Shown: positions 45,266 to 57,009 of the stretch, in pieces
Numbering within the stretch: the stretch's first letter is position 1
Layout: each line of letters opens with the position of its first letter
From: Luteimonas rhizosphaericola
GTDB lineage: Bacteria > Pseudomonadota > Gammaproteobacteria > Xanthomonadales > Xanthomonadaceae
NCBI RefSeq assembly: GCF_029888045.1
Contig: NZ_JARXRN010000027.1
Span: 1-64,000, forward strand
Direction of reading: 5' to 3'
Length of the DNA: 64,000 nt
Made by a program: the position numbers and the translations under genes
The notes under the pieces: generated by a model
Told to the model about the DNA's origin: nothing
The model's input: the letters and a program-made list of their open reading frames with translations, nothing else
Database searches by the model: none

Positions 45266-47091
45266 GGTTCGTGCGCACCGCGGGTGGATCGGCCAAGAAG
45301 CCGCGGCCGCGCGCGCAGTTCAACCTGCGCGGCCGGCTGATGCTGGTCGGCGGTGCGCTCGGCCTGTGCGCGGTGGCGCTGGTGGTGCGCGCGGTCGACC
45401 TGCAGCTGGTGGACAACGCGTTCTACCAGCGCAAGGCGGACGCGCGCTTCCTGCGCGAGGTGCCGATCCCGACCTCGCGCGGGATGATCACCGACCGCAA
45501 CGGCGAGCCGCTGGCGGTGTCCTCGCCGGTGGAGTCGCTGTGGGCCAACCCGCAGGAGCTGGCCAACAATCCGGCCGCGGTCGCGCGCCTGGCCGAGGCG
45601 ACCGGCCTGCCGGCCGACTACCTCGCGCGCTACGTCTCGCAGCGCAAGGACAAGGAATTCATGTACGTCCCGCGACATCGCCGGATCAATCCGGCGGTCG
45701 CGCAGAAGATCCTGGCGCTGAAGATCCCCGGCGTGTTCGCGCAGCGCGAGTTCCGCCGCTTCTACCCACAGGGCGAGGCGGTCGCGCACGTGCTCGGCTT
45801 CACCAACGTCGACGACCAGGGCCAGGAGGGCGTGGAGCTCGCGTTCGACGACTGGCTGAGCGGGACCCCGGGCGCGCAGAAGGTGATCCGCGACCGCCAC
45901 GGGCGCATCGTCGAGCACGTGGACCTGCTCCGCCCCGCCGAACCGGGCAAGGACCTGGTGCTGAGCATCGACCGCCGGATCCAGTTCCTGGCCTACCGCG
46001 AGCTCAAGCGCACCCTGCTCGAGACCGGCGCGGCCAGCGGCTCGGTGGTGATCCTGGACGTGGCCACCGGCGAAGTGCTGGCGATGGCGAACCTGCCTTC
46101 GTACAACAACAACAAGGTCAGCGGCGAGAACCGCGACGCCTACCGCAACCGCGCCGTCACCGACCTGCTCGAGCCCGGTTCGACGATGAAGCCGCTCACC
46201 GTCGCGGCGGCGCTGGAAGCCGGCGTGATCACGCCGACCACCCGGTTCAACACCAGCCCGGGCTGGATCGCGAACGGCCGCTACCGCACCAGCGACTTCA
46301 AGAACTACGGCGTGCTCGACACCACCGGCATCATCACCAAGAGCTCGAACGTCGGCGTGTCGAAGATCGTGCACATGCTGCCGGACCGCGAGTTCGACGC
46401 GTTCCTGCGCCGTTTCGGTTACGGCGCGAGCACCGGCAGCGGGTTCCCGGGCGAGGCCGCCGGCATCTTCCCGACGCCCGACAGCTGGTTCGGCACCACC
46501 AAGCAGACGCTGTCGTACGGCTACGGCATCTCGGTCACGCCGCTGCAGATCGCGCGCGCCTACGCCACGCTCGGCAACGGCGGCCGCGCGGTGACGCCGA
46601 CCTTCGTCAAGGGCGGCCACAGCGGCGAATCGCAGCAGGTGCTCGATCCGCGCGTCGCCGCCGAAGTGATGCGGATGATGCAGACCGTCACCGAGCCCGG
46701 CGGCACCGCCACGCGCGCGGCGATCCTGGGCTACCACGTCGCCGGCAAGACCGGGACCGCGCGCAAGTCCTCCGGCGGCGGCTATTCGCGCCGCTACATC
46801 GCCTATTTCGCCGGCTTGGTGCCGGTGGAGCGGCCGCGCTTCGCGGTCACGGTGGTGGTCAACGATCCCGATCCGTCCGCGGGCGGATCGACCTACGGCG
46901 GCGGCTACGTGTCCGCGCCGCTGTTCGCGCGGGTGATGGAAGGCGCGCTGCGGCTGATGGACGTGCCGCCGGACGACATCGAGACCTGGCTGGCCGCGCA
47001 GGCCGCCGAGGAAGCGAAGCGGGCGAAGGCGCAGGCCTCGGCCGCGCCGCGCGCCACGGTGTCCGGCGCCGCCGCGAGGGCGCTGCAGTGA
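45262..47091 (+). CDS. ftsI: Septal peptidoglycan transpeptidase FtsI (PBP3)
   Basis: 609 residues. One N-terminal TM, a non-penicillin-binding domain ([15 protein letters not shown]) and transpeptidase domain with Ser307-x-x-Lys310 in [11 protein letters not shown] in [11 protein letters not shown], and Lys496-Thr-Gly in GKTGTARKS. It crosslinks septal murein with FtsW. Overlaps ftsL and murE. Confidence 0.97.
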   Translation: MRFVRTAGGSAKKPRPRAQFNLRGRLMLVGGALGLCAVALVVRAVDLQLVDNAFYQRKADARFLREVPIPTSRGMITDRNGEPLAVSSPVESLWANPQELANNPAAVARLAEATGLPADYLARYVSQRKDKEFMYVPRHRRINPAVAQKILALKIPGVFAQREFRRFYPQGEAVAHVLGFTNVDDQGQEGVELAFDDWLSGTPGAQKVIRDRHGRIVEHVDLLRPAEPGKDLVLSIDRRIQFLAYRELKRTLLETGAASGSVVILDVATGEVLAMANLPSYNNNKVSGENRDAYRNRAVTDLLEPGSTMKPLTVAAALEAGVITPTTRFNTSPGWIANGRYRTSDFKNYGVLDTTGIITKSSNVGVSKIVHMLPDREFDAFLRRFGYGASTGSGFPGEAAGIFPTPDSWFGTTKQTLSYGYGISVTPLQIARAYATLGNGGRAVTPTFVKGGHSGESQQVLDPRVAAEVMRMMQTVTEPGGTATRAAILGYHVAGKTGTARKSSGGGYSRRYIAYFAGLVPVERPRFAVTVVVNDPDPSAGGSTYGGGYVSAPLFARVMEGALRLMDVPPDDIETWLAAQAAEEAKRAKAQASAAPRATVSGAAARALQ

Positions 47092-48581
47092 GCCGCGCCA
47101 TGCCGCTGACGCAGCTGCTGCCCGACGTGGCCGGCGTGCCCGAGGACGTGGTCGTGTCCGGCCTGGTGCTGGACAGCCGCGACGTGCGCGCGGGCGATGC
47201 GTTCGTGGCGATAGGCGGCTTCGGCACCCATGGCCTGCATTTCACGACGCAGGCCGCCGCCGCCGGCGCCAGCGCGATCCTGTTCGAGCCGCCGGTGCCG
47301 GCCGAGGTACCCGCGCCGCCGGCCGGCGCGATCGCGGTGCCCGGACTTCGCGCGCGCATGGGCACGATGGCCGACACGTTCCACGGCCGTCCCTCGGCGC
47401 GCATGACGACGATCGGCGTGACCGGCACCAGCGGCAAGACCTCGACCGTGCAGCTGCTGGCGCAGGCGCTGGAACTGTGCGGCGTGCGCTGCGGCACCAT
47501 CGGCACGCTCGGCGCCGGGCTGTACGGGCAGGCACGCGCCACCGGCTTCACCACGCCCCTGGTGCTGCAGACCCATGCGCTGCTGGCCGAACTCGCCGAC
47601 GCCGGCGCGCAGGCGGTGGCGATGGAAGTGAGTTCGCACGCCCTCGACCAGGGCCGCGTGGACCAGGTGCATTTCGCGGTCGGCGTGTTCACCAACCTCA
47701 GCCGCGACCATCTCGACTACCACGGCGACATGGAGACCTACGGCGCGGCCAAGGCGAAGCTGTTCGCCACGCCGGGCCTGCAAGCGGCGGTGGTGAACCT
47801 GGACGATGCCTATGGGCGCCGGCTGTTCGCCACCTTGCCCGCCGGGCTGCAGGCGATCGGTACGAGCGAGCGCGGCGCCGACGATGCGCAGGTGCGCGCC
47901 ACCGGCGTGACCCTGGATGCGGACGGCATCGCGTTCGACCTGCACCTGGGCGGCGCCACCCACCGCGTGGCCTCGCCGCTGCTGGGCCGCTTCAACATCG
48001 ACAACCTGCTGGTGGTGGCGGGCGTGCTGCACGCGCTCGGCCACGCGGCCGAGGCCATCGCCAACGTGCTCGGCCGGCTGGCGCCGATTCCCGGCCGCAT
48101 GAACCGGCTCGGCGGCGGCGACCGGCCGCTGGTGGTGATCGACTACTCGCACAAGCCCGATCCGCTGGAGCAGGCGCTGCAGTCGCTGCGCGGCCACCTG
48201 CGCGGGCGCCTGGTGTGCGTGTTCGGCTGCGGCGGCGAGCGCGACACCGGCAAGCGCCCGCAGATGGCCGCGATCGCCGAACGCCTGGCCGACGAGGTGG
48301 TGGTGACCGACGACAACCCGCGCGGCGAGGACGGCGACGCGATCGTGGCCGGGATCATGGCCGGGTTCGAACAGCCCGAGCGCGTGAAGGTGCAGCGCGA
48401 CCGCCGCGCAGCCATCGCCGGCGCGATCGGCCGCGCCCGCGCCGGCGACATCGTGCTGGTCGCGGGCAAGGGGCACGAGACCTACCAGGAAATCGCCGGC
48501 GTGCAGCATCCCTTCGACGACAGCGTGGTCGCGCGCGAGGCACTGCAGGCCTCTGCGGCCGGCGCCGGAGCGGCCGCATGA
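47088..48581 (+). CDS. murE: UDP-MurNAc-Ala-Glu:meso-DAP ligase MurE
   Basis: 497 residues; GTG 47088 overlaps the ftsI stop (GTGA), ATG 47100 is an alternative. ATP loop [39 protein letters not shown], and the DNPR motif in [12 protein letters not shown] that indicates meso-diaminopimelate as substrate. Cytoplasmic step of peptidoglycan precursor assembly. Confidence 0.97.
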   Translation: MSRAMPLTQLLPDVAGVPEDVVVSGLVLDSRDVRAGDAFVAIGGFGTHGLHFTTQAAAAGASAILFEPPVPAEVPAPPAGAIAVPGLRARMGTMADTFHGRPSARMTTIGVTGTSGKTSTVQLLAQALELCGVRCGTIGTLGAGLYGQARATGFTTPLVLQTHALLAELADAGAQAVAMEVSSHALDQGRVDQVHFAVGVFTNLSRDHLDYHGDMETYGAAKAKLFATPGLQAAVVNLDDAYGRRLFATLPAGLQAIGTSERGADDAQVRATGVTLDADGIAFDLHLGGATHRVASPLLGRFNIDNLLVVAGVLHALGHAAEAIANVLGRLAPIPGRMNRLGGGDRPLVVIDYSHKPDPLEQALQSLRGHLRGRLVCVFGCGGERDTGKRPQMAAIAERLADEVVVTDDNPRGEDGDAIVAGIMAGFEQPERVKVQRDRRAAIAGAIGRARAGDIVLVAGKGHETYQEIAGVQHPFDDSVVAREALQASAAGAGAAA

Positions 48582-49966
48582 ACCCGCTGCCGCTCTCGCG
48601 CATCGCCCAGTGGACCAACGGCCGGCTGCACGCCGTCGGCGAGGCCGGCGACCTGCTGATCGACGCGGTCGAGACCGATACCCGCACGCTCGATGCGCGC
48701 GACGGCCGCGCGGCGCTGTTCATCGCCCTCAAGGGCCCGAACTTCGACGGCCACGACCACGTTGCCGCCGCGGCCACGCAGGGCGCGCGCGCCGCGCTGG
48801 TCTCGCGCGAGGTCGACGTGCCGCTGCCGCAGGTGGTGGTCGCCGAGACCGAGCGCGCGCTGGCGTCGCTGGCGGCGGCCCTGCAGCACGCGCGCCGCGG
48901 CAAGGTGGTCGGCATCACCGGCAGCAACGGCAAGACCAGCGTCAAGCAGCTCACGCTGGCGATCGCCGCCCGCGCGATGAAGGCCTATGCCAATCCCGGC
49001 AACCGCAACAACGAGATCGGCCTGCCGCTGGCGGTGATCGACGCGCCGGACGATGCGGACGTGGCGATCTACGAGATGGGCGCCGGCAAGCACAACGACA
49101 TCGCGTACCTGACCGCGATCGCGCGCCCTGACATCTCGGTGGTCAACAACATCGCGCCGGCGCACCTGGAGCGGATGCAGAGCCTGCTCGGCATCGCCGA
49201 CACCAAGGCCGCGATCTACGACGCGCTGCCGCACGACGGGGTGGCGGTGATCAACGCGGACGACGCCTTCGCCCCGTACTTCGCCGAGCGCGCGCACGGC
49301 CGGCGCCTGCTGCGCTTCGGACTGGAAGCCAGCGCCGACGTGACCGCACGCGACATCCGCCTCGACGACGAAGGCTCGCGCTTCACCCTGGTCACGCCCG
49401 TCGGCAATACCGATGTCGTGCTGCCTCTGCCCGGGCGCCACAACATCGCCAATGCGCTGGCCGCGTCCGCGATCGCGCTCGCGCTGGACATTCCGCTGGC
49501 GACGATCGCCGGCGCGCTGTCGGCCGCCGAGCCGGTCAAGGGCCGCCTGGTGCGCCACCGCCTGGCCAACGGCGCGGTGCTGATCGACGACAGCTACAAC
49601 GCCAACCCCGGTTCGCTCAACGCCGCGATCGACACCCTGGCCGCCACCGGCACCGAGCGCTGGCTGGTGATCGGCGACATGCGCGAACTGGGCGAGGACG
49701 CGGTCGCGCTGCACGCCGAGGCCGGCCGCCGCGCGCGCCGGGCCGGCATCGGCCGGCTGTACGCCGTCGGCCCGCTGAGCGCGGCGGCAGTCGAGGCCTT
49801 CGGCGAAGGCGCGCGCCACTTCGACGGGCACGAAGCGCTGGTCGACGCGCTGCGCGTCGACCTGCATGCGGGCGTGCGCCTGCTGGTCAAGGGCTCGCGC
49901 GGCAGCGCGATGGATCGCGTGGTCGCCGCGCTGCTGCCGGAACAGGGGACACCGGATGCTGCTTGA
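48578..49966 (+). CDS. murF: UDP-MurNAc-tripeptide:D-Ala-D-Ala ligase MurF
   Basis: 462 residues, ATG overlapping murE (ATGA). [42 protein letters not shown] and [16 protein letters not shown]. It adds the D-Ala-D-Ala made by the Ddl encoded 5 kb downstream. Confidence 0.97.
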   Translation: MNPLPLSRIAQWTNGRLHAVGEAGDLLIDAVETDTRTLDARDGRAALFIALKGPNFDGHDHVAAAATQGARAALVSREVDVPLPQVVVAETERALASLAAALQHARRGKVVGITGSNGKTSVKQLTLAIAARAMKAYANPGNRNNEIGLPLAVIDAPDDADVAIYEMGAGKHNDIAYLTAIARPDISVVNNIAPAHLERMQSLLGIADTKAAIYDALPHDGVAVINADDAFAPYFAERAHGRRLLRFGLEASADVTARDIRLDDEGSRFTLVTPVGNTDVVLPLPGRHNIANALAASAIALALDIPLATIAGALSAAEPVKGRLVRHRLANGAVLIDDSYNANPGSLNAAIDTLAATGTERWLVIGDMRELGEDAVALHAEAGRRARRAGIGRLYAVGPLSAAAVEAFGEGARHFDGHEALVDALRVDLHAGVRLLVKGSRGSAMDRVVAALLPEQGTPDAA

Positions 49967-51041
49967 ACTCACCCGCTGGCTGCAGCAGCTCGAAGGCCTG
50001 TTCGGGCTGTTCGGCTACCTCACCTTCCGGGGCATCCTCGCCGCGCTGACGGCGCTGCTGCTGTCGCTGTGGTGGGGCCCGGCGGTGATCCGCAGGCTCG
50101 CCCAGTACAAGGGCGGCCAGCCCATCCGGCAGGACGGGCCGCAGTCGCACTTCTCCAAGGCCGGTACGCCGACGATGGGCGGCGCGCTGATCCTGTTCAC
50201 GATCACCGCTTCGGTGCTGCTGTGGGGCGACCTGCGCAACAAGTACGTGTGGGTGGTGCTGCTGGTGATGCTCGCCTTCGGCGCGATCGGCTGGTACGAC
50301 GACTGGATCAAGATCGTCAAGCGCGATCCCAACGGCCTGAAGTCGCGCTGGAAATACCTGCTGCAGTCGATCTTCGGCCTGGCCGCCGGGCTGTACCTGT
50401 ACCTGTATGCCGACGTGCCGGCGGCGACCACGTTCTACGTGCCGCTGTTCAAGTCGGTGGCGCTGCCGCTGGCCGGGATCGGCTTCGTGGCGATCGCCTA
50501 TTTCTGGATCGTCGGCTTCTCCAACGCGGTCAACCTCACCGACGGCCTCGACGGCCTGGCGATCATGCCCACGGTGCTGGTGGCCGGCGGCATCGCCGTG
50601 TTCGCCTACGCCTCGGGCCATGCCGAGTTCTCGCGCTACCTGCAGATCCCGCCCGTGCCGGGCGCGGGCGAGCTGATCATCATCTGCGCGGCCATCGCCG
50701 GCGCGGGCCTGGGCTTTCTGTGGTTCAACACCTATCCGGCGATGGTGTTCATGGGCGACATCGGCGCGCTGGCGCTGGGCGCGGTGCTCGGCACCATGGC
50801 CGTGATCGTCCGCCAGGAGCTGGTGCTGGTGATCATGGGCGGCATCTTCGTTATCGAAACGCTGTCGGTGATGATCCAGGTCGCCAGCTTCAAGCTGACC
50901 GGCAGGCGCGTGTTCCGGATGGCGCCCATCCACCACCACTTCGAACTCAAGGGCTGGCCCGAGCCCCGCGTGATCGTGCGCTTCTGGATCATCTCGGTGA
51001 TCCTGGTGCTGGTCGGGCTGGCCACGCTGAAGGTGCGCTGA
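49956..51041 (+). CDS. mraY: Phospho-MurNAc-pentapeptide transferase MraY
   Basis: 361 residues with ten predicted TM segments. Motifs: [45 protein letters not shown] and [23 protein letters not shown]. It makes lipid I. Overlaps murF by 11 bp. Confidence 0.97.
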   Translation: MLLELTRWLQQLEGLFGLFGYLTFRGILAALTALLLSLWWGPAVIRRLAQYKGGQPIRQDGPQSHFSKAGTPTMGGALILFTITASVLLWGDLRNKYVWVVLLVMLAFGAIGWYDDWIKIVKRDPNGLKSRWKYLLQSIFGLAAGLYLYLYADVPAATTFYVPLFKSVALPLAGIGFVAIAYFWIVGFSNAVNLTDGLDGLAIMPTVLVAGGIAVFAYASGHAEFSRYLQIPPVPGAGELIIICAAIAGAGLGFLWFNTYPAMVFMGDIGALALGAVLGTMAVIVRQELVLVIMGGIFVIETLSVMIQVASFKLTGRRVFRMAPIHHHFELKGWPEPRVIVRFWIISVILVLVGLATLKVR

Positions 51042-52381
51042 TGGCCGTGACCGCCGACTATCGCGCGTTCGAAGGTGGCCGCCAGGCGACGCGGCTGGAT
51101 GCGATCGACGGCCGCTACGACGGCTGGCTGGTCGCGATCGCGCTGGCCATTGCCGCGTTCGGCGTGGTGATGGTGGCATCGAGTTCGATCGCCGTGGCCG
51201 AGAACCTCGGCCAGGGCCCGTTCTACTTCCTCGTCCGCCACGTGGTGTTCCTGGGCGTGGGCATCGGCCTGTGCGCGCTGGTGATGCGCACCGATCTGAA
51301 GCTGGTGGAGAAGTACCCGCAGGCGCTGCTCGGCGCGTGCGTGCTGATGCTGCTGATGGTGTTCGTGCCGGGGCTGGGGCACACGGTCAACGGCGCCCGG
51401 CGCTGGGTGAACCTCGGCGTGTCGAACTTCCAGATGGTCGAGGCGGTGAAGATCCTCTACCTGGTGTGGCTGGCGAGCTACCTGGTGCGCTTCCGCGACG
51501 ACGTCAACGCCACCTGGGGCGCGATGCTCAAGCCGATCGGCGTGGCGACGCTGCTGGTGATCCTGCTGCTGGCGCAGCCCGACTTCGGCTCGGCGACGAT
51601 GCTGCTCGCGGTCACCGCCGGCATGCTGGTGCTCGGCGGCGGGCACCTGAAGCGGATGATGCTGCCGGTGCTGCTGCTGCTGCCGGCGCTGGTCGCGGTG
51701 GCGGTGATCGAGCCCTACCGCCTGCGCCGCATCACCTCGTTCTGGAACCCCTGGGAAGACCAGCTCGGCGCCGGTTACCAGCTGAGCAACGCGCTGATGG
51801 CGATCGGTCGCGGCGAGCTCACCGGCGTCGGCCTGGGCGGGTCGATCCAGAAGCTGTCCTATCTGCCCGAGGCGCACACCGACTTCATCTTCTCGGTGAT
51901 CGGCGAGGAGCTGGGCTTCGTCGGCCTGGTGGCCGTGGTGGCGCTGTTCGCCGCGCTGGTCGGCCGCGCGCTGTGGATCGGATACCGCTGCGTGGAGATG
52001 CGGCGCCACTTCGCCGGCTACGTCGCCTTCGGCGTGGCGCTGATGATCGGCCTGCAGAGCCTGGTCTCGATGGGCGTCAACCTCGGCCTGCTGCCGACCA
52101 AGGGCCTGACCCTGCCGCTGATCTCGTCGGGCGGCTCGAGCGTGATGATGACCTGCGTGGCGATCGGCCTGCTGCTGCGGGTGTCGTTCGAACTCGACCG
52201 CGCGCAGCGCCAGGTCGCGCGCCTGCGCGGCGAGGGTGCGCGTCCGGGCCCCGGCGAGTCCTCGCCCGCGCCGCCGCCGACCACCCAGCCGCCGCCGGCC
52301 GCGGTCGCCGGTGCGCTCGGCACCAGCCGCCTGCGGCCGCGGATCGAACCCACGCTCGGCAGCTTCGGGAGGAATGCATGA
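51041..52381 (+). CDS. ftsW: Septal peptidoglycan glycosyltransferase FtsW
   Basis: 446 residues, SEDS family. [83 protein letters not shown] and [12 protein letters not shown]. The C-terminal ~45 residues are a Pro-rich tail. murC starts inside its stop codon; murG, normally next, is not here. Confidence 0.97.
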   Translation: MAVTADYRAFEGGRQATRLDAIDGRYDGWLVAIALAIAAFGVVMVASSSIAVAENLGQGPFYFLVRHVVFLGVGIGLCALVMRTDLKLVEKYPQALLGACVLMLLMVFVPGLGHTVNGARRWVNLGVSNFQMVEAVKILYLVWLASYLVRFRDDVNATWGAMLKPIGVATLLVILLLAQPDFGSATMLLAVTAGMLVLGGGHLKRMMLPVLLLLPALVAVAVIEPYRLRRITSFWNPWEDQLGAGYQLSNALMAIGRGELTGVGLGGSIQKLSYLPEAHTDFIFSVIGEELGFVGLVAVVALFAALVGRALWIGYRCVEMRRHFAGYVAFGVALMIGLQSLVSMGVNLGLLPTKGLTLPLISSGGSSVMMTCVAIGLLLRVSFELDRAQRQVARLRGEGARPGPGESSPAPPPTTQPPPAAVAGALGTSRLRPRIEPTLGSFGRNA

Positions 52382-53826
52382 TCCGGCGCCTGCTCGCCGC
52401 GCGCGAGATCACCAAGGAGGGCATCGCCCGGTCGTTTTCGCGCGTGCATTTCGTCGGCATCGGCGGCGCCGGCATGAGCGGCATCGCCGAGGTGCTGTGC
52501 ACGCTGGGCTACAAGGTGTCCGGCTCGGACACCGCCGACAGCGCGACCACGCGCCGGCTGGCCGGGCTCGGCGCCACCGTGCACCGCGGGCACTCGGCGG
52601 CCAACGTGCTGGGCACCGACTGCGTGGTGGTCTCCAGCGCGATCCGGCCCGACAACCCCGAGCTGATGGAAGCGCGCTCGCAGCGCATCCCGGTCGTGCC
52701 GCGCGCGGAGATGCTGGCCGAGCTGATGCGTTTCCGTCGCGGCATCGCGGTCGCCGGGACCCATGGCAAGACCACCACCACCTCGCTGACCGCGAGCGTG
52801 CTGGGCGAGGGCGGACTGGATCCGACCTTCGTCATCGGCGGCCAGCTGCTGGCCGCGGGCGCCAATGCGCGCCTGGGCAGCGGCGATTGGCTGGTGGCGG
52901 AAGCCGACGAGAGCGACGGCAGCTTCCTGCGGCTGAATCCGCTGATCGCGGTGGTCACCAACATCGATGCCGACCACCTGGAGAACTACGGCGGCGACTT
53001 CGCCCGGGTCCAGGCCGCGTTCTCCGAATTCCTGCACCGGCTGCCGTTCTATGGCCTGGCCGTGCTGTGCATCGACGATCCGGAAGTGGCGACGCTGGCG
53101 CAGGACATGCCGCGGCACGCGATGACCTACGGCCTGCGCGAGAGCGCCGACGTGCGCGCCGAAGACGTCGCCCAGCACGGCGCGGCGATGCGCTTCACCC
53201 TGTGCCTCCCCGACGGCTCGCGCACGCCGGTGACGCTGGCGCTTCCCGGCCGCCACAACGTGCTCAACGCGCTCGCGGCGGCCGCCATCGGCTGGCAGCT
53301 GGGCGTCGAACCGGCCGCCATCGCCGCGGCGCTGGAGAAGTTCCAGGGCATCGGCCGCCGCTTCAACCTGCTGGCCTCGCTGCGCACCGCGCAGGGGGCG
53401 CAGGTGCAGCTGGTGGACGATTACGGCCACCACCCGAAGGAGCTCGCGGCGGTGTTCGACGCCGCGCGTGGCGGCTGGCCGGACCGGCGCCTGGTGGTCG
53501 CGTTCCAGCCGCACCGCTACTCGCGCACGCGCGACCAGTTCGACGATTTCGCCGCTGTTCTCTCGGACGTCGACGCGCTGATACTGACCGAGGTGTACCC
53601 GGCCGGCGAGGCGCCGATCGCCGGCGCCGACGCCAAGGCCCTGGCGCGCGCGATCCGTGCCCGCGGCCGCATCGATCCGGTGGTGGTCGGCAGCGCGCAG
53701 GAACTGCGCGAGGTGCTGCCCGACGTGCTGCAGGACGGCGACCTGCTGTTGATGATGGGCGCCGGCGACATCGGCCACGCCGCGCAGCAGCTGGCGCGCG
53801 ACGGCTTCCCGGAGGGCGCGCGATGA
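52378..53826 (+). CDS. murC: UDP-MurNAc:L-alanine ligase MurC
   Basis: 482 residues; ATG overlaps the ftsW stop (ATGA) with a gggagga RBS inside fts[56 protein letters not shown] and [13 protein letters not shown]. First peptide-adding step. Confidence 0.97.
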   Translation: MIRRLLAAREITKEGIARSFSRVHFVGIGGAGMSGIAEVLCTLGYKVSGSDTADSATTRRLAGLGATVHRGHSAANVLGTDCVVVSSAIRPDNPELMEARSQRIPVVPRAEMLAELMRFRRGIAVAGTHGKTTTTSLTASVLGEGGLDPTFVIGGQLLAAGANARLGSGDWLVAEADESDGSFLRLNPLIAVVTNIDADHLENYGGDFARVQAAFSEFLHRLPFYGLAVLCIDDPEVATLAQDMPRHAMTYGLRESADVRAEDVAQHGAAMRFTLCLPDGSRTPVTLALPGRHNVLNALAAAAIGWQLGVEPAAIAAALEKFQGIGRRFNLLASLRTAQGAQVQLVDDYGHHPKELAAVFDAARGGWPDRRLVVAFQPHRYSRTRDQFDDFAAVLSDVDALILTEVYPAGEAPIAGADAKALARAIRARGRIDPVVVGSAQELREVLPDVLQDGDLLLMMGAGDIGHAAQQLARDGFPEGAR

Positions 53827-54800
53827 CCGCCGCCGTGCCCGCCCTGCGCATCACCGACCCGGCCGCGTTCGGGCGCGTCGCCGTGCTGATGGGCGGCACC
53901 AGCGCCGAACGCGAGGTGTCGCTGCAGTCGGGGCAGGGCGTGCTCGACGCGCTGCGCGCGCGCGGCGTGGACGCGCAGCCGGTCGACGGCATTCCCGCGC
54001 TGGTCGACGCCATCCGCGCCGGTCGCATCGACCGCGTCTTCAACATCCTCCACGGCAACCGGGGCGGCGGCGAGGACGGCGTGGTGCAGGGCCTGCTCGA
54101 GGCGCTCGGCGTGCCGTACACCGGCCCCGGCGTGCTCGGCAGCGCGCTGACCATGGACAAGGTGCGGACCAAGCAGGTGTGGATGGCCGAAGGCCTGCCG
54201 ACGCCGCGCTTCGTGCGCGTCCCGCCGGGCGGCGACCTGCGCGCGGCGGTGCGCGAGCTCGGCTTCCCGGTGTTCGTGAAGCCCTCGTGCGAAGGTTCCA
54301 GCGTGGGCGTGTTCCGGATCCTCGCCGAGGACGACCTGGCGCCCGCACTTGAATTCGCCGCCGGCTACGCGGGCGAACTGCTCGCCGAACAGATGGTGCA
54401 GGGCGACGAATACACGGTCGCCATTCTCGGCGAGCTCGCGCTGCCCTCGATCCGCATCGTGCCCGCCGGCGCGTGGTACGACTACCACGCCAAGTACATC
54501 GCCGACGACACGCAGTACATCTGCCCCGGGCTGGAAGGCACGGAGGAAGAGGGCGCACGCGCGCTGGCGCTGCGCGCCTTCGCCGCCGCCGGCTGCAGCG
54601 GCTGGGGCCGGGTCGACCTGATGCGCGACCGCACGCGCGGCCTGCAGCTGATCGAGGTCAACACCGCGCCGGGCATGACCAGCCATTCGCTGGTGCCCAA
54701 GGCGGCCGCGCAGATGGGCATCGACTACGCCGAACTGTGCTGGCGCGTGCTCGAGCAGACCATGGCCACCGGCGTCGCATCGGCCGGAGGCGCCGCATGA
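53823..54800 (+). CDS. ddl: D-alanine--D-alanine ligase
   Basis: 325 residues. [57 protein letters not shown], and [20 protein letters not shown] with the Mg ligands. It supplies D-Ala-D-Ala to MurF. Between murC and ftsQ with overlaps on both sides; murB is not between them. Confidence 0.97.
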   Translation: MTAAVPALRITDPAAFGRVAVLMGGTSAEREVSLQSGQGVLDALRARGVDAQPVDGIPALVDAIRAGRIDRVFNILHGNRGGGEDGVVQGLLEALGVPYTGPGVLGSALTMDKVRTKQVWMAEGLPTPRFVRVPPGGDLRAAVRELGFPVFVKPSCEGSSVGVFRILAEDDLAPALEFAAGYAGELLAEQMVQGDEYTVAILGELALPSIRIVPAGAWYDYHAKYIADDTQYICPGLEGTEEEGARALALRAFAAAGCSGWGRVDLMRDRTRGLQLIEVNTAPGMTSHSLVPKAAAQMGIDYAELCWRVLEQTMATGVASAGGAA

Positions 54801-55651
54801 TCCGCCGCACGCTCCAGGTGGTGACCTGGGCCATGGCGATCGCGCTGGTCGCGCTGCCGGTGGTGGCGCTGGTCAACGGCTGGATCGGCGCCGAGCGCTG
54901 GCCGCTGCGCACCCTGCGCGTGACCGAAGGCCTGGAGCGCGTCGATCCGGCGCGGCTGCGCGAAGTGCTGCTGCCGCACGCCTCGGCCGGCTTCTTCGCC
55001 GTGCGGCTCGACCAGGCGCAGACCGCCGTCGCGCGCCTGCCCTGGGTGGAGCACGCCGAGGTGCGCAAGCTGTGGCCGGACGTGCTGGAGGTGCGCATCG
55101 TCGAGCATCGCCCGTTCGCGCGCTGGGGCAGCGACCGCCTGCTGTCCGAGCAGGGCCGCCTGTTCCCGGTCGAGGGGATCGAAGTCCCGGCCGGCCTGCC
55201 GGAACTGCAGGGCCCCGACGCCCGCGTGCCGGACGTGGTGGCGCTGTACAACGAAGCGCGCGAGCTGTTCGTCCCCGGCGGGTTCGCCATCGCGAAGCTC
55301 GCGCTGGACCGTCGCGACAGCTGGTCGCTCGTGCTCGACAACGGCGTCGAGGTGACGGTCGGCAGCCAGGAAGCGCGGCTGCGCCTGCAGCGTTTCGCCC
55401 GCGTGCTGCCCCAGCTGCTGGCGCGCGCGCCGCAGCCCCTGCGCCGCGCCGACCTGCGCTACACCAACGGCTTCGCGCTCGAATGGGCGACGCCCGGCGC
55501 CGATGGCGATGCCTCCGGCGGGGTCGACGTGCCCGCCGCCCCCGCCGCGGCGCTCGCGCGGCTCGCGTCGTCGCCGCACGGCGAGGCGCTCGTCCCGCGC
55601 CCGAACGCGAACCCCGTCCCCCGATTCCCCGTTTCCGGCTCCAGCACATGA
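54797..55651 (+). CDS. ftsQ: Cell division protein FtsQ
   Basis: 284 residues. Short cytoplasmic N-terminus, one TM ([22 protein letters not shown]), POTRA domain ([22 protein letters not shown]) and beta domain ([19 protein letters not shown]). The last ~45 residues after LEWATPG are Pro/Ala-rich. It bridges early and late divisome proteins. Confidence 0.95.
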   Translation: MIRRTLQVVTWAMAIALVALPVVALVNGWIGAERWPLRTLRVTEGLERVDPARLREVLLPHASAGFFAVRLDQAQTAVARLPWVEHAEVRKLWPDVLEVRIVEHRPFARWGSDRLLSEQGRLFPVEGIEVPAGLPELQGPDARVPDVVALYNEARELFVPGGFAIAKLALDRRDSWSLVLDNGVEVTVGSQEARLRLQRFARVLPQLLARAPQPLRRADLRYTNGFALEWATPGADGDASGGVDVPAAPAAALARLASSPHGEALVPRPNANPVPRFPVSGSST

Positions 55652-56883
55652 ACCGCAAAGGCGACAAGGCCCTCATCGTCGGCCTCGACATCGGCACCTC
55701 GAAAGTGGTGGCGCTGGTCGGCGAGTACTCGCCGGGCAACCCGATCGAGGTGATCGGCATCGGCAGCCATGAATCGCGCGGACTCAAGCGCGGCGTGGTG
55801 GTCGACATCGAATCGACCGTGCAGTCGATCCAGCGTGCGGTGGAGGAGGCCGAACTGATGGCCGGCTGCGAGATCCGCAGCGTCTACGCCTCGATCTCCG
55901 GCAACCACGTGCAGTGCCGCAACTCCAACGGCATCGTGCCGATCCGCGACGGCGAGGTGACCTGGGCCGACCTCGACCGCGTGCTCGACGCGGCGAAGGC
56001 GGTCGCGATCCCGGCCGACCAGAAGATCCTGCACGCGATCCCGCGCGAGTACGTGCTCGACGACTCCCAGGAAGGCATCCGCAACCCGGTCGGCATGACC
56101 GGCGTGCGGCTGGAGGTGCAGGCGCACCTGGTGGTGTGCGCGCAGTCGGCCGCGGCCAACATCAGCAAGTGCGTGCAGCGCTGCGGGCTGTCGATCGACG
56201 ACCTGGTGCTGTCGTCGCTGGCCTCCAGCACCGCGGTGCTGACCGGCGACGAGCGCGAACTGGGCGTGGTGCTCGTGGACATGGGCGCAGGCACCACGGA
56301 CCTGGCGGTGTTCGTGCACGGCGCGATCTGCCACACCGCGTCGTTGCCGATCGCCGGCGACAAGGTCACCGAGGACATCGCGCACATGCTGCGCACGCCC
56401 ACGCCCGAGGCCGAGCAGATCAAGGTCCGCTACGCCTGCGCGCTGGCGCAGCTGGCGACGAGCGAGGAATCGATCCAGGTGCCGAGCGTGGGCGACCGTC
56501 CGCCGCGCCGCCTGCCGCGGCAGTCGCTGGCGCAGGCGGTGCAGGCGCGCTACGAGGAGATCTTCGAGATGGTGCAGGCCGAACTGCGCCGCTCGGGCTT
56601 CGAGCAGCACGTGCGCGCGGGCATGGTGCTCACCGGCGGCGCCGCGAAGATGGAAGGCGTGGTCGAACTGGCCGAGGAAATGCTGCAGATGCCGGTGCGC
56701 GTGGGCATCCCGCAGCACGTCACCGGCCTGGGCGAAGTGGTGAACAACCCGGTCCACGCCACCGGCGTGGGCCTGCTGCTGATGGGCAGCCAGATCGAAC
56801 ATCCGCGACGTCCGTCCCTGCCGGCCGGCAAGGCGGGCAGCCTGCTCAAGAAGATGGGCAACTGGTTCCGGGGCGAGTTCTGA
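55648..56883 (+). CDS. ftsA: Cell division protein FtsA
   Basis: 411 residues, ATG overlapping ftsQ. Actin-like fold: IVGLDIGTSKVVALVGE, LVDMGAGTTDLAVF, VLTGGAAKMEGVVELAEEML, with the membrane-targeting amphipathic helix GSLLKKMGNWFRGEF at the end. It anchors FtsZ to the membrane. Confidence 0.97.
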   Translation: MNRKGDKALIVGLDIGTSKVVALVGEYSPGNPIEVIGIGSHESRGLKRGVVVDIESTVQSIQRAVEEAELMAGCEIRSVYASISGNHVQCRNSNGIVPIRDGEVTWADLDRVLDAAKAVAIPADQKILHAIPREYVLDDSQEGIRNPVGMTGVRLEVQAHLVVCAQSAAANISKCVQRCGLSIDDLVLSSLASSTAVLTGDERELGVVLVDMGAGTTDLAVFVHGAICHTASLPIAGDKVTEDIAHMLRTPTPEAEQIKVRYACALAQLATSEESIQVPSVGDRPPRRLPRQSLAQAVQARYEEIFEMVQAELRRSGFEQHVRAGMVLTGGAAKMEGVVELAEEMLQMPVRVGIPQHVTGLGEVVNNPVHATGVGLLLMGSQIEHPRRPSLPAGKAGSLLKKMGNWFRGEF

Positions 56884-57009
56884 TGCGCCCCCGGACCTGC
56901 GACGCGCGCGGCGACAGGACGAGACGACGACGAAGGCGACGTGTGATTTTTCAGTGGTTTGCGGCACCCCGGCACGACACGACAATCAATAACTAGAGAG
57001 GACAAGGAC

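Noticed and set aside
52378-54800. murB between murC and ddl
   Set aside because: murC and ddl overlap by 4 bp, so there is no room; absence of murB here is common in related clusters.
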